Notes: generated by a model from the letters alone, not told the origin. A stretch of 64,000 nt of DNA from CAVXEF01 sp963827315 (GCA_963827315.1 CAWHAL010000004.1:62001-126000); one strand, 5' to 3'; shown: positions 9,482 to 17,943, numbered from the stretch's first letter. Numbers and translations: made by a program.

Positions 9482-10132
9482 ATGAAAAAGTTAATAACAA
9501 TTTGCGTGGTAGTTCTTTTGGCAACTGCAGCACAAAGCCAGGCGAATATCACTATCGGTTTCGACGACTTATCGACAAATATATCGTTCGCTGGGCCGTA
9601 TGGGACCATGAAATACGGTGTTATCCCATTGACCTATCAAGGTTTCCAATGGACCCCTAATGGGGATGCTGGTTGGAATGTTAATAGTGGGACCACATAT
9701 AAGAGTGCTTACGGAAACTCTTATGGCGCAGTAAGCGCAGATAACTTTGCAAGTAACTCCGGGCTTGCAGTGGCTACAGTAGATGGCACAACCTTTAATT
9801 TTGTCGGTGCTGACTTTTCTACGTGGGCACAAAATAATGCCTTTGTGGGTTTCGCGGGCGGGTATTCTTCGGCTACGTCCATAACTGCCAAGGGATACAA
9901 TGGTGCTACGCTAGTTGGAACTGCAAGCATGAACCTCTCAAGTACGGGTTTTAATTGGCTTACGGCCAATTTTGTTGGTATTGACAAGGTTGAGCTATCC
10001 TCCAATTCTGCCAAAGGTTATTGGATTATGGACGACTTCACCGTGGCAACCATTCCCGCTCCGGGTGCGATTCTGCTTGCTGGTATTGGTGTAGGCCTTG
10101 TCGGCTGGCTAAGAAGACGCCGTACGCTTTGA
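9482..10132 (+). CDS. PEP-CTERM-like surface protein 1
   Basis: 216 residues: signal peptide (MKKLITICVVVLLATAAQSQA), a beta-rich, Gly/Ser/Asn/Thr-rich body that starts ITIGFDDL and ends WIMDDFTV, like jelly-roll extracellular domains, and a sorting tail: Pro-Ala-Pro-Gly-Ala, a TM stretch (ILLAGIGVGLVGWL) and RRRRTL. In the PEP-CTERM/exosortase system the motif is normally Pro-Glu-Pro; here Glu is Ala. AAAGGATAATAATT upstream serves as ribosome site. Presumably processed at the membrane and released to the envelope or extracellular matrix. First of four neighbours with the same tail. Confidence 0.85.
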   Translation: MKKLITICVVVLLATAAQSQANITIGFDDLSTNISFAGPYGTMKYGVIPLTYQGFQWTPNGDAGWNVNSGTTYKSAYGNSYGAVSADNFASNSGLAVATVDGTTFNFVGADFSTWAQNNAFVGFAGGYSSATSITAKGYNGATLVGTASMNLSSTGFNWLTANFVGIDKVELSSNSAKGYWIMDDFTVATIPAPGAILLAGIGVGLVGWLRRRRTL

Positions 10133-10167
10133 AACTGCGAACTTTAACTTAGAAAGAAGGAGACATT

Positions 10168-10902
10168 ATGATTATGTTGAAAAAAGGAATATTCGGGCTC
10201 ATAGTGTGCGCCTTGATGGCAGCATCTGTTTTTGCTACTCCAACCGTCCGACTATGGCAGCAAGCGGGGTATTCCTATAGCAACGGCGGCGAGTTCACTG
10301 CAAAGCTTATTTCAGGTTGGGACGACCCTCGGCAATACTACCTTGGCGATACTAAAGACATTGGCAGCTATGACCCTTCCTTCCAGACATTCTGCGTGGA
10401 AGAAAGTGAGTACTTCTACCAAAATACCACGTACGACGTGGTGCCTGATGATAGTGCAATTATGGGCGGTGTGGGTTCAGCGGACCCACTTTCTCAAGGC
10501 ACGGCTTGGCTCTACCAAGAGTTTGCAGCGGGAACACTCACGGGTTATAACTATACTTCGGGGACTGGCCGTAGTAATAGTGCCGGGGATCTCCAGAAGG
10601 CGATCTGGTCCCTTGAAGATGAAAGTGGCGGTTCACTGACTACGGCGTACACAAACTTGCTCATAGGCACGTTCGGCAGCGTGGCTATTGCTAAGCGGGA
10701 TAACACCCTCAACGGCAATTTCAACGTGAAGGTCATGACCCTGTGGACCCAGTACCACCCGGGTGATACAAAATATTGCGTCCAGGACCAGTTGGTGCTA
10801 AGTGGTCCTACTGGGCAGATAATCCCAGCTCCCGGTGCTATTGTGCTTGCTGGTATTGGTGTAGGCCTTGTCGGCTGGCTTAGAAGAAAAAGGAGTTTAT
10901 AA
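10168..10902 (+). CDS. PEP-CTERM-like surface protein 2 with a possible Cys-Gln thioester domain
   Basis: 244 residues: signal peptide (LKKGIFGLIVCALMAASVFA), body, and the sorting tail PAPGAIVLAGIGVGLVGWL plus RRKRSL. The body has FCVEESEYF (Cys76) and, later, LQKAIWSLED (Gln143). The pairing of an F/Y-C-V/I motif with a Q-x-A-I-W motif is what defines thioester (TQXA) adhesin domains, in which the Cys and Gln side chains cross-link; that assignment is inference. Preceded by AAGAAGGAGAC as ribosome site and 35 bp after the previous gene, so probably co-transcribed. Confidence 0.8.
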   Translation: MIMLKKGIFGLIVCALMAASVFATPTVRLWQQAGYSYSNGGEFTAKLISGWDDPRQYYLGDTKDIGSYDPSFQTFCVEESEYFYQNTTYDVVPDDSAIMGGVGSADPLSQGTAWLYQEFAAGTLTGYNYTSGTGRSNSAGDLQKAIWSLEDESGGSLTTAYTNLLIGTFGSVAIAKRDNTLNGNFNVKVMTLWTQYHPGDTKYCVQDQLVLSGPTGQIIPAPGAIVLAGIGVGLVGWLRRKRSL

Positions 10903-10975
10903 AACTTAAAAAGTTAAGAAGGTCCAGCAGCAGAATCCTGTAACTCTACCAGAGACCTTTTTGCAGGCTAAAAAA

Positions 10976-11008
10976 CCCTCCCCTTACAAACGGGATGTGG
11001 GGGGAGGG
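10976..11008 (+). promoter_or_regulatory. GC-rich hairpin in the leader of the IdeS-like gene
   Basis: CCCTCCCC (10976-10983) and GGGGAGGG (11001-11008) form an 8-bp perfect stem around a 17-nt loop. An A-run precedes it and no T-run follows, so on the plus strand it is a poor terminator; it may be an attenuator or mRNA-end structure. A weaker pair, AAGGTC at 10919 and GACCTTTTT at 10954, just before it is a possible terminator for the preceding gene. Confidence 0.4.
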
Positions 11009-11053
11009 CGGAAGGTGTGTTTGGATATGTGGAAACATTGGAGGTGGAAACAA

Positions 11054-11914
11054 ATGAATAAAAAGTTACTAATTTCGGTTTTGGCAGTAGCGCTTACCCT
11101 TTGTGTAACCGACGTCAGCTATGCAGCCATGACTTATAAGGTCTTTGACAATTGGGGAGGCACTTGGTCTGACGCCGAAAAAAGCCCGACCAACTCTCAG
11201 GACGATATGATGTGCTGGGCAGCATCAGCGTCGAACGTACTACAGTGGACTGGCTGGGGTAAAGTCAACGGCATGAAAAATGCCGACAGCATCTTTGCTT
11301 ATTACCAGAACCACTGGACAGACCAGGGTGGTTCTGCCTACTTCGGTTGGGAATGGTGGTTTGATGGAACAAACAATAGTCAGGGTGGCTATTATGCAAA
11401 CGCCGGCTGGGCACAGGTAGATGTCCCCGGTGGAGGATTTTATCCTACAGAGAATTTCAACAACTACTTCCGTTCCTCAGCGAATGTTGCAAACGCCTTG
11501 CCCGCTATCGACCAGTTTCAGCGCAGTGGATATGGCACCAGTCTCACCGTCTTCTCACCGACCATCGCTCATGCGATTACCTGCTGGGGTTTCGATTACA
11601 ACCCCGCCAATCCAGGTGAATACTATGGTATCTGGGTCACCGATTCTGATGACGATAAGGGTAGCCTTACTCCACCGGACAGGCTGCGATACTATGAAGT
11701 CAAATTCAACGGAGGCCTGTGGTATCTCCAGAATTTCTACGGATACTCTGATGTTTACATCGGACAGGTGCTGGGGTTAGGCCAAATGCCAGGCGGGATT
11801 GGTCCTCTTGGCCCACCTGTGGGTACCACCACTATCCCTGCTCCGGGTGCACTCCTGCTTGCGGGTATTGGTTTAGGCCTTGTCGGCTGGCTTCGAGGAA
11901 GAAGGACGCTGTAA
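11054..11914 (+). CDS. IdeS/Mac-like cysteine peptidase with PEP-CTERM-like tail
   Basis: The start is placed at the ATG preceded by GGAGGTGGAAACAA, giving a clean signal peptide (MNKKLLISVLAVALTLC...SYA); the frame extends further upstream without a signal peptide. 286 residues. The body matches the C66 peptidase IdeS in order and spacing: Cys54 in MMCWAASASNVL, His173 in AHAITCWGFDY, Asp197 and Asp199 in IWVTDSDDD, then YIGQVLGL near the domain end (in IdeS: Cys94, His262, Asp284, Asp286, then GAQVLGL). The tail is PAPGALLLAGIGLGLVGWL plus RGRRTL. A secreted or surface-held endopeptidase is likely; the substrate is unknown and immunoglobulin would make no sense for a free-living bacterium. 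Confidence 0.85.
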   Translation: MNKKLLISVLAVALTLCVTDVSYAAMTYKVFDNWGGTWSDAEKSPTNSQDDMMCWAASASNVLQWTGWGKVNGMKNADSIFAYYQNHWTDQGGSAYFGWEWWFDGTNNSQGGYYANAGWAQVDVPGGGFYPTENFNNYFRSSANVANALPAIDQFQRSGYGTSLTVFSPTIAHAITCWGFDYNPANPGEYYGIWVTDSDDDKGSLTPPDRLRYYEVKFNGGLWYLQNFYGYSDVYIGQVLGLGQMPGGIGPLGPPVGTTTIPAPGALLLAGIGLGLVGWLRGRRTL

Positions 11915-11940
11915 GTGAACGAAAGAAGCAATTAAGGCCG

Positions 11941-11962
11941 GGACGGGAGTACTGCCCCGTCC
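11941..11962 (+). terminator. Hairpin between PEP-CTERM-like genes 3 and 4
   Basis: GGACGGG and CCCGTCC form a perfect 7-bp stem with an 8-nt loop 26 bp after the stop codon; it is followed by TTAAAA rather than a T-run. It could terminate weakly or protect the upstream mRNA end. Confidence 0.45.
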
Positions 11963-11992
11963 TTAAAATGCTCAAGGAAAGTAAGTTTGTTT

Positions 11993-12748
11993 ATGAAGAA
12001 AACCGGCTTCTTTTTTGTGTTTCTGTTGCTGACCGCATTCTCGACCTGTGCGAAGGCCAATTACACGATATATCCGAGCGATGCCGACCTGTTTGACCTT
12101 CAGCATAAGTATTTTTACATCTGGAAGGTAACACCAAAACTGCCGATTCCCAGCGGTGAGATTATTACACAGGCGAGTATCACCTTCAAGGGCATCAATG
12201 ACTGGCGGATAGAACCAGATGACAAAATGTATATTCGCCTGCTGAGTGCGTCCGACATCGCTAATGCCAAATCTAACCTCAATATGTCGAACGTTAGCGG
12301 CTGGTGGAAAGACATCTACAGAGGGACCGACTATGAGGCTGCCGGTGATGACCTTAGCGTCTATGGTCAGTCACTGGATATCCCCGGCGGTTATTATGAA
12401 GACAAGAACGAGCAGTCGTACACGTACACGTATTGGAACTGGAAGCATAAGTTGGTAACGGTAACGGAATGGGTAAATCCGCCGGAAGACTTTACCTACA
12501 CGTTCAAGCCGTCTGAGGTTGCTTCGCTCAACAGCTACATTGCAAAAGATGGCGTCTTCGGCATAGGCCTGGACCCGGATTGTTACTACACAAGTTGCTA
12601 CTTGCCCGAATACCCGAACTGTTTCACTGAAATCACATTGTGCACTGCACCACCGGGCAATGTACCCATTCCGGCACCTAATGCTGTCTTTTTAGGCGGC
12701 ATCGGCGTTGCCCTTGTCGGCTGGCTTCGAAGACGCAGAACAATATAA
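11993..12748 (+). CDS. PEP-CTERM-like surface protein 4
   Basis: The ATG at 11993 is chosen over the TTG two codons upstream. 251 residues: signal peptide (MKKTGFFFVFLLLTAFST), an aromatic- and Asp-rich beta body (ITQASITFKGINDW, YIRLLSASD, FTYTFKPSEV, DGVFGIGLDPDCYY) that resembles the choice-of-anchor modules of other PEP-CTERM proteins, and the tail PAPNAVFLGGIGVALVGWL plus RRRRTI. The tail is the most diverged of the four (PAPNA). Function unknown; it ends the plus-strand run and faces the convergent beta-helix gene 31 bp away. Confidence 0.8.
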   Translation: MKKTGFFFVFLLLTAFSTCAKANYTIYPSDADLFDLQHKYFYIWKVTPKLPIPSGEIITQASITFKGINDWRIEPDDKMYIRLLSASDIANAKSNLNMSNVSGWWKDIYRGTDYEAAGDDLSVYGQSLDIPGGYYEDKNEQSYTYTYWNWKHKLVTVTEWVNPPEDFTYTFKPSEVASLNSYIAKDGVFGIGLDPDCYYTSCYLPEYPNCFTEITLCTAPPGNVPIPAPNAVFLGGIGVALVGWLRRRRTI

Positions 12749-12779
12749 ACATTGGCACATCGACGAAGAAGAAAGTTTT

Positions 12780-14195
12780 TTATTGCTTTTCCCAGAGCCA
12801 GTTGTCAGAAAAAATACCAAGGTCTGGATAGTCTACTAGCCCAATCCCATCTAAATTCATGATGCTACTTTCCCCGCTGAGCCATTTGGACGCCAATTCA
12901 GCGAAATCTGCAAAATTAACCAACCCATCAATGTCAAAATCAGCTATATTTCCGTACATGCTTGCTTGGCTTGTTCCGCCGTAAGCCCCCATATTTATGC
13001 GCTTGCCATTTGGCCACGGCTCATTCGTCCAGTCTGAATTAGGGTCTCCAGCATCAATGCAAAGACTCGTATTTGAATCTGTTACCCAACTTTGACTGTT
13101 TGGCTCCCACCTGCCATACGCACTTTGCAGGTGAAAGTCCCACAAATTGGGGTCGGCATCCGAATCAAAAAATACAAAACACGGGTCACTATCTATGTTG
13201 CCGCTGTTCCAGACTAATCGCTCGCACGGGTCGAAAACATCTGTTTGCCCACCTTGTACATCACAGTAGGCAACGGACGCTGTACCTCCATCCAGCAGCC
13301 CGAGTTGTGTGCCGGCACCTGCTGAATTTGCCCAAAAGATACTGTCTTCGATGATTGCATTGCCTTCAGCTTGGCAGTACACAGCACCACCGAAATTGCC
13401 GGCTGAGTTTGCGACAAGTGTACAATTAACCACATTGGCGACGCCCGGGTAGTAGCAATTTATGCCGCCGCCGCTGGGGGCACTGTTGCCGATGATTACG
13501 CAATTAAAGACGTTGGGGTCACTCTTCCCGCTATCAAGACCACCACCCCAAAAGCCGGCGGTGTTGCCGCTTATAGTGCAACCTGTTATTGTGGGGGCGG
13601 AAAAGCTGCAACTAATGCCACCGCCGTAATAATCTGCTGTATTGCCCGTTATAGTGCAATTAACAATGGTTGCATTGCTGTAATCGCAGCAAAGCCCGCC
13701 TCCGGAGTCTTCGGCAGTTCCATCTTGAATGACGCAATTGCGTATCGTGGGGCTGCTGTTGTAGCAGTAAATGCCTGCCCCCTTCTCGTAGCCAGATATG
13801 GCACAAGCGTTTCTGATAGTCAACCCTGAAATAATGCAGTCTGCGCTTTCGCCGCGCTGAAGGTAGAAACCACGTCCGGCACCGTTTGGGTCGATAATTG
13901 TATTTGCTACAATATTTGGCTCTTCCGGATTCACACTCCGAATGGTGATTGCCAGGCCGTTCGGGTCAAGGTCATAATTACCAGCGCCACTGTAGATTCC
14001 GGGGCGTATCTCTATAATATCACCGTTGTTGGCATCATTAATAGCGTCTTGAATTCTTCGAAATGGGTCTGTATAGGTGCCGCTACCGGGCTCGTTAGGA
14101 CTATTGGCATCAACAAAGATTACCCCTGAAGCACTTGCTATATAGCACAGTAGCAGGACACAAACTAAAACACTCAGGAATGTCTCCTTTACCAC
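12780..14195 (-). CDS. Secreted right-handed beta-helix protein with dockerin-like tail
   Basis: 471 residues from a GTG with GGAGGGG five bases upstream. Signal peptide (VKETFLSVLVCVLLLCYIAS), then FVDANSPNEPGSGTYTDPF, the typical opening of DUF1565/beta-helix proteins of this phylum, then parallel beta-helix rungs with recurring N-C-T/V-I-x-G-N-T/S units (TIVNCTITGNTA, TITGCTISGNTA, NVFNCVIIGNSA). The last 60 residues hold two Asp-rich loops (DFDIDGLVNFADFAELASKWL and NLDGIGLVDYPDLGIFSDNWL), a duplicated Ca-binding dockerin/EF-hand-like module. The module suggests assembly on an extracellular partner; sugar binding or lyase activity is possible but no catalytic residue can be assigned. Probably last in the operon with the export lipoprotein. 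Confidence 0.85.
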   Translation of the reverse strand: MVKETFLSVLVCVLLLCYIASASGVIFVDANSPNEPGSGTYTDPFRRIQDAINDANNGDIIEIRPGIYSGAGNYDLDPNGLAITIRSVNPEEPNIVANTIIDPNGAGRGFYLQRGESADCIISGLTIRNACAISGYEKGAGIYCYNSSPTIRNCVIQDGTAEDSGGGLCCDYSNATIVNCTITGNTADYYGGGISCSFSAPTITGCTISGNTAGFWGGGLDSGKSDPNVFNCVIIGNSAPSGGGINCYYPGVANVVNCTLVANSAGNFGGAVYCQAEGNAIIEDSIFWANSAGAGTQLGLLDGGTASVAYCDVQGGQTDVFDPCERLVWNSGNIDSDPCFVFFDSDADPNLWDFHLQSAYGRWEPNSQSWVTDSNTSLCIDAGDPNSDWTNEPWPNGKRINMGAYGGTSQASMYGNIADFDIDGLVNFADFAELASKWLSGESSIMNLDGIGLVDYPDLGIFSDNWLWEKQ

Positions 14196-14236
14196 TCTTA
14201 CCCCTCCAACAAAGCAAAAAGCCCCTTTTTACCCTG

Positions 14237-15055
14237 TCAGGAATTTCCTACCTCGTAAATGGAAGGCGTTTGCCACTTGCCGATTCCGTCCCACCACGTA
14301 GGAATGTAGTCGGCAGTGTTGTTTCGGCCCCTTTTACGACAAATATCAATAGCCATATCATGCAGTTGTCTCATACAGCTCAATCCGCCAATTTGCCATG
14401 CGTAGACGCCGATGTCGACCGCCTTGCATTCTATTTGAAAGTCAGGTGTCTCATTTGTCAGCAGCAAAGCGAGCTTTTCTGCGTATGGCATTAGAACTTT
14501 TTGCCAGCGATTTTTATCTAAATATTCTTTTGCCAACACCTCTGTCAGCAATTGTTCACGGCATCTTTGTCTTTCTTCTCGCAGTGCTTTTGCCTTGGCT
14601 ATTCGTTCATCGCGATGTTTTCGGCTCATAGGCAACAGCACCTCCAGCAGCCCTGTTAGGGGATCGACAATCACCCAGACCAGAAAAGTTGCCCCAAAAG
14701 TTCCTAACGCGATTCCCAGCAGAAATTGGCTGATTCTGGCTACCCCTATTGTTCCTAAGCAACCCGCCAGTGCACCCAAATAAGGACTTATAACATAGAA
14801 AAATGCATAATAATTAGTGGTCGTCAGCGGATGCTCCTCTACCGGTAGCTCCTTGCTCACGCCTCTAAAAATCGCAAACAAATATAAACTGATTAACAGC
14901 AGTATTATTACCGCTGAATACCCCGACAGGGAAAATATAACCAGCCAGCGGACGCCTGCCTGCCGCAACGTTAGAACCAGAACGTAACCAATGCACATGA
15001 CAAACCACACTGTGCTCGCAAGATGAATTAATCTCAATGTACGGCGCATAGACAT
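14237..15055 (-). CDS. Hypothetical four-helix membrane protein of the export operon
   Basis: 272 residues with about four TM helices (residues about 12-30, 37-62, 82-105, 110-132), then a charged helical segment (KHRDERIAKAKALREERQRCREQ in part) and a soluble C-terminal domain of about 100 residues with several Trp and Cys. I recognise no family. It begins 20 bp after the export lipoprotein gene and is followed 41 bp later by the beta-helix gene, so all three are likely one unit. An assembly or accessory role in polysaccharide export is inferred from position only. A second ATG two codons in is an equally good start. Confidence 0.65.
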   Translation of the reverse strand: MSMRRTLRLIHLASTVWFVMCIGYVLVLTLRQAGVRWLVIFSLSGYSAVIILLLISLYLFAIFRGVSKELPVEEHPLTTTNYYAFFYVISPYLGALAGCLGTIGVARISQFLLGIALGTFGATFLVWVIVDPLTGLLEVLLPMSRKHRDERIAKAKALREERQRCREQLLTEVLAKEYLDKNRWQKVLMPYAEKLALLLTNETPDFQIECKAVDIGVYAWQIGGLSCMRQLHDMAIDICRKRGRNNTADYIPTWWDGIGKWQTPSIYEVGNS

Positions 15056-15075
15056 AAATCAAATTATAGTTATAC

Positions 15076-15810
15076 CTATGGGCTAATAGCACCCGCTTCT
15101 TGTACGATATTTACCGTCGAGAAAGCAGTACCAATTGGACGCACGAATTCCTCCACAACTTGTGCTATACCCGCCAATATAGTTGGTGGCATGTATATTA
15201 TATCACCCTCTTGCAATAAAACATTTTTGCTGGCATCTCCATGAATCATCAGATCTCGAAAATTCAATTCAAAGATCTTGGGCTTCTCATTTTTGTTACT
15301 CGATGGTCTTATCACTTGAGTACGCTCTTCCCACGCTAAAACTGTAAGTCTAGCCGCAGTGATAGCTGATAAAACCGTATCCCTTCCCGTATAAACTTTC
15401 GGCCCGGGATAATACACTTCGCCCAAAACGTAAAACATCTTGCTTCGGTACGCAACAATTCGAACATCTATCGGGCTGTCTCCAGGCAACGCATAAAGTA
15501 CTGAGACTTTTGTCCGAAGGATTTCCGCAAGCTGTTCTGGAGTTTTGCCGGCAGCTTCTACAGTGCCCACGTCCTCGAAGGTTATCTTGCCGTCGGGGCG
15601 AATTTGTTGGCGTTGTAGGTGAATTGCAGGCACTTTCGAACAATGTATTTCAACTTCGTCGGGCGGGTGCAAAATGTAACTCTCCGCACTTACCGTAACA
15701 TCTGCCGGCTTCAGGTATGCTCTTATATCTTCGGGGCGGGATGAAAAGCAGCCCGTTAGACTGATTAATAATAAAACTATTAAAACCGCTTCTCGCAGGC
15801 GCATCAGCAC
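15076..15810 (-). CDS. Wza-type polysaccharide export lipoprotein
   Basis: 244 residues. Lipoprotein signal with lipobox (LIVLLLISLTGC), then the poly-export domain (SYILHPPDEVEIHC, QIRPDGKITFEDVGTVEAAGKTPEQLAEIL) and one SLBB-like segment (MFYVLGEVYYPGPKVYTGRDTVLSAI). It is shorter than Wza (about 380 residues), with one SLBB and no long C-terminal helix, so a pore by itself is uncertain; it may be the outer-membrane part of a kinase-linked exporter. The start is GTG at 15810 or ATG at 15804; AAGGAGAAGG upstream fits the ATG better by spacing. Heads a minus-strand operon behind a promoter at 15884-15912. Confidence 0.85.
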   Translation of the reverse strand: MLMRLREAVLIVLLLISLTGCFSSRPEDIRAYLKPADVTVSAESYILHPPDEVEIHCSKVPAIHLQRQQIRPDGKITFEDVGTVEAAGKTPEQLAEILRTKVSVLYALPGDSPIDVRIVAYRSKMFYVLGEVYYPGPKVYTGRDTVLSAITAARLTVLAWEERTQVIRPSSNKNEKPKIFELNFRDLMIHGDASKNVLLQEGDIIYMPPTILAGIAQVVEEFVRPIGTAFSTVNIVQEAGAISP

Positions 15811-15883
15811 CCTTCTCCTTCATCCTTGGCAATAGCCTATGGATGACACTCTGTAGCTGAACCGACTCTATGCCAAAATAGGT

Positions 15884-15912
15884 ATTATACCCCATTATGC
15901 CCACCAAGTCCA
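15884..15912 (-). promoter_or_regulatory. Probable promoter of the export-lipoprotein operon
   Basis: On the minus strand: TGGACT (15907-15912), a 17-bp spacer and a perfect TATAAT (15884-15889), about 75 bp before the start of the export lipoprotein gene. The -35 box matches consensus at four of six positions. Confidence 0.5.
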
Positions 15913-16419
15913 CTCTAAAAAGGCCTAAACAGAGAATTTCATTACAGTTACGACAATCTTAACCCCTCGCTCAGGTTCATATTGTGTACTTGTTGCACCA
16001 TCTTCTGTAGGGAAGCATAATAAATAAAAGAGAGTTGGTAAGTATAAGTCCTTTTCAACACAGAAGTTACAATCAATAGAGCCAAAGAGCCTCAAACCCT
16101 CACTCTTCAAATTGGCAGACCAACCGCTGGCTTGTAAGTCCTGCATCAACCAAGACTTACAATGCTTTTTCGAGCCAGAGATGACAGTTACAGGTGGCTG
16201 ACAGGCAAGTAACAGGTGGGTCTGGATTATAATCCTCACGCAACTTATTGGGTATGATATTTTTGTGCTGGTGGTCGCAGTAAATGATCGAAATCACAAA
16301 AATGGTCCGATGAGGAGAGCTACTTCCGCAAACTGATGAAACGGCACTTTTCCTGAAGAAAGTATCGACAGCGTTGGCGGGTTGAGAGTGTGTTTTCTCG
16401 CTTTAGGCTGGATTAAAAT
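15913..16419. other. 507-bp stretch with no convincing gene
   Basis: Holds a 104-codon minus-strand frame (15925-16239, GTG start) with several Cys but no recognised motif, no clear ribosome site and no signal peptide. It could be a lineage-specific small gene, but I would not annotate it on this evidence. The rest (16240-16419) shows nothing beyond the 3' flank of tRNA-Phe. Confidence 0.4.
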
Positions 16420-16491
<72 letters not shown>

Positions 16492-16599
16492 GCAGGTTAC
16501 AGATTATTCAATATTAACGCCTTTTCGCCACTACTGTCAAGTCTTTTGGCAGCCAAAACAACATTACCAGTCGGCGGTCTCGACCGGCGGATTATTTCC

Positions 16600-16627
16600 T
16601 TGAGAAAACTGCCAGATTGTGTATAAT
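16600..16627 (+). promoter_or_regulatory. Sigma-70 promoter of the FHA-GAF gene
   Basis: TTGAGA at 16600-16605, a 16-bp spacer and a perfect TATAAT at 16622-16627, with the ATG at 16674 about 40 nt after the expected transcription start. Confidence 0.6.
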
Positions 16628-16673
16628 ATGAATATGATGTGAATCGGAAAATCCCTGTGCAGCGAGGGAGAAA

Positions 16674-17558
16674 ATGCGGCTGATTTTAAGAGCAGGCGAT
16701 GGTACGACGAAAGAATTTCAGTTCAGCGAAGGGCCTGTTTCCATCGGCAGGCAGAGCAGTAACCAGGTTTTTTTGCCGGACAAAGCCGTCTCGAAACAAC
16801 ATGCGGTAATCACTGTTGCCGAGGATGGCAAATGGATGGTGGAGGACCTCGGCTCGGCAAACAAGACATATCTAAATGATAAGGCTGTCAACAAAGCTGA
16901 AATCAAGACCGGCGACATTTTGCGCATAACTGAATTCACTGTCGAAATCGATATTGAGGAAGATATTGAAGCCGACAGTGAAGGGCAGATGGAAGATACA
17001 CTTCATCTGGAGGCTGCGTTGACAACTCCGCGTCACGAAACCATCGTGCGAAAGCCCGACGCTGCCCACGCACCGGCTATGAGGTTAGCGGCGAAGAGAT
17101 TGAGCGATTTTTCCCATGCTACCGAGGCCATCTGTGAAGCTGACAGCTTAGATAAATTGCTGACAACTTTACTCGATATAACCTTAAAGCAGTTCAGCGC
17201 ATTTCGCTGCTGGTGTGCGTTGAGGGACCAGCCTGGCGGCCCGATGACGTACCACTCCGGCAGAAGACGAGATGGCCGCCCGGTTGAGCTAAGCGAACTC
17301 CAGCTCAATGAAAAAATCAACGATGCGGTCGAAAGGGGCCTGTCTATGGTCATGCCGAGCGTCTCAGCAAAAACGGAGGAGAAGGAGAGAATTCGCTCGG
17401 CTCTGATAGCATCTGTAATGCGTCCAAACGGCTGTTACGGCATCTTATACGTGGACAACGCCATGATTCATGAGCACTACAGTTTGAGCGACCTCGATTA
17501 TCTGATGTTTCTCGCGATGCACACCGCCGCTGTGCTGAGAAAGTTTCTGGATTCCTGA
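16674..17558 (+). CDS. FHA-GAF domain protein
   Basis: 294 residues. FHA domain at about 1-95 with the phosphothreonine-binding pattern (SIGRQSSNQVFLPDKAVSKQHAVI, read in parts: GR, S-K-Q-H, then GSANKTYLND), an acidic linker (IEEDIEADSE), and a GAF domain at about 125-290 (ending CYGILYVDNAM and YLMFLAMHTAAVL). FHA-GAF proteins usually read Ser/Thr-kinase phosphorylation and a small ligand or partner; here there is no output domain, so it probably works by protein-protein contact. GAGGGAGAAA precedes the ATG. A single-gene unit between two oppositely oriented tRNAs. Confidence 0.85.
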   Translation: MRLILRAGDGTTKEFQFSEGPVSIGRQSSNQVFLPDKAVSKQHAVITVAEDGKWMVEDLGSANKTYLNDKAVNKAEIKTGDILRITEFTVEIDIEEDIEADSEGQMEDTLHLEAALTTPRHETIVRKPDAAHAPAMRLAAKRLSDFSHATEAICEADSLDKLLTTLLDITLKQFSAFRCWCALRDQPGGPMTYHSGRRRDGRPVELSELQLNEKINDAVERGLSMVMPSVSAKTEEKERIRSALIASVMRPNGCYGILYVDNAMIHEHYSLSDLDYLMFLAMHTAAVLRKFLDS

Positions 17559-17564
17559 ACTAAC

Positions 17565-17647
17565 TGGGCCGGGTTGGAGTCGAACCAACGTAGGCTTACG
17601 CCAATGGGTTTACAGCCCATCCCCTTTGACCACTCGGGCACCGACCC
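17565..17647 (-). tRNA. tRNA-Tyr (GTA)
   Basis: The reverse complement gives acceptor GGGTCGG/CCGGCCC, anticodon arm ATGGG-CTGTAAA-CCCAT (anticodon GTA), a long class-II variable arm (TGGCGTAAGCCTAC region) and T arm GTTGG-TTCGACT-CCAAC. 83 nt including the discriminator A. Confidence 0.93.
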
Positions 17648-17707
17648 TGACGCTTTTGCCGTAAGGCATACTGCGTATATACGACGCAAAATCAAATCCC
17701 GCCTTCG

Positions 17708-17728
17708 CAGCCATAACTGCTATGGCTG
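17708..17728. repeat. Short inverted repeat downstream of tRNA-Tyr start
   Basis: CAGCCATA and TATGGCTG form a perfect 8-bp stem around ACTGC, 60 bp upstream of the tRNA-Tyr 5' end. It lacks a T-run. May be a remnant of a dispersed palindromic repeat. Confidence 0.4.
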
Positions 17729-17879
17729 AGTAGGCTACCGAAAAACAGCCTCTGCGAATTTATGCTTACTTTACCTGCCGCCGGCTGATATTGCAAGAAA
17801 ATTAGGGGAAGTTTCGGCTTTTCTATCATCTTGATTTCTTCGCCGCAATTCCTCACGCATCTGTCGGACAAACGGTCGG

Positions 17880-17908
17880 TTGCATATTGCGGCAGGATGT
17901 GATATAAA
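17880..17908 (+). promoter_or_regulatory. Probable prfB promoter
   Basis: TTGCAT at 17880-17885, a 17-bp spacer and TATAAA at 17903-17908, 36 bp before the prfB ATG at 17944. Confidence 0.5.
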
Positions 17909-17943
17909 CAGTTCCTATACACAGCGAATGATTGGAAACGGAT

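Noticed and set aside
15925..16239. 104-codon minus-strand frame
   Set aside because: No motif, signal peptide or clear ribosome site; left as unassigned.
16333..16350. CTGATGAAAC resembling a hammerhead ribozyme core
   Set aside because: No stem II or downstream GAAA in the right position.
17498..17695. Minus-strand frame over the end of the FHA-GAF gene
   Set aside because: It runs through tRNA-Tyr.
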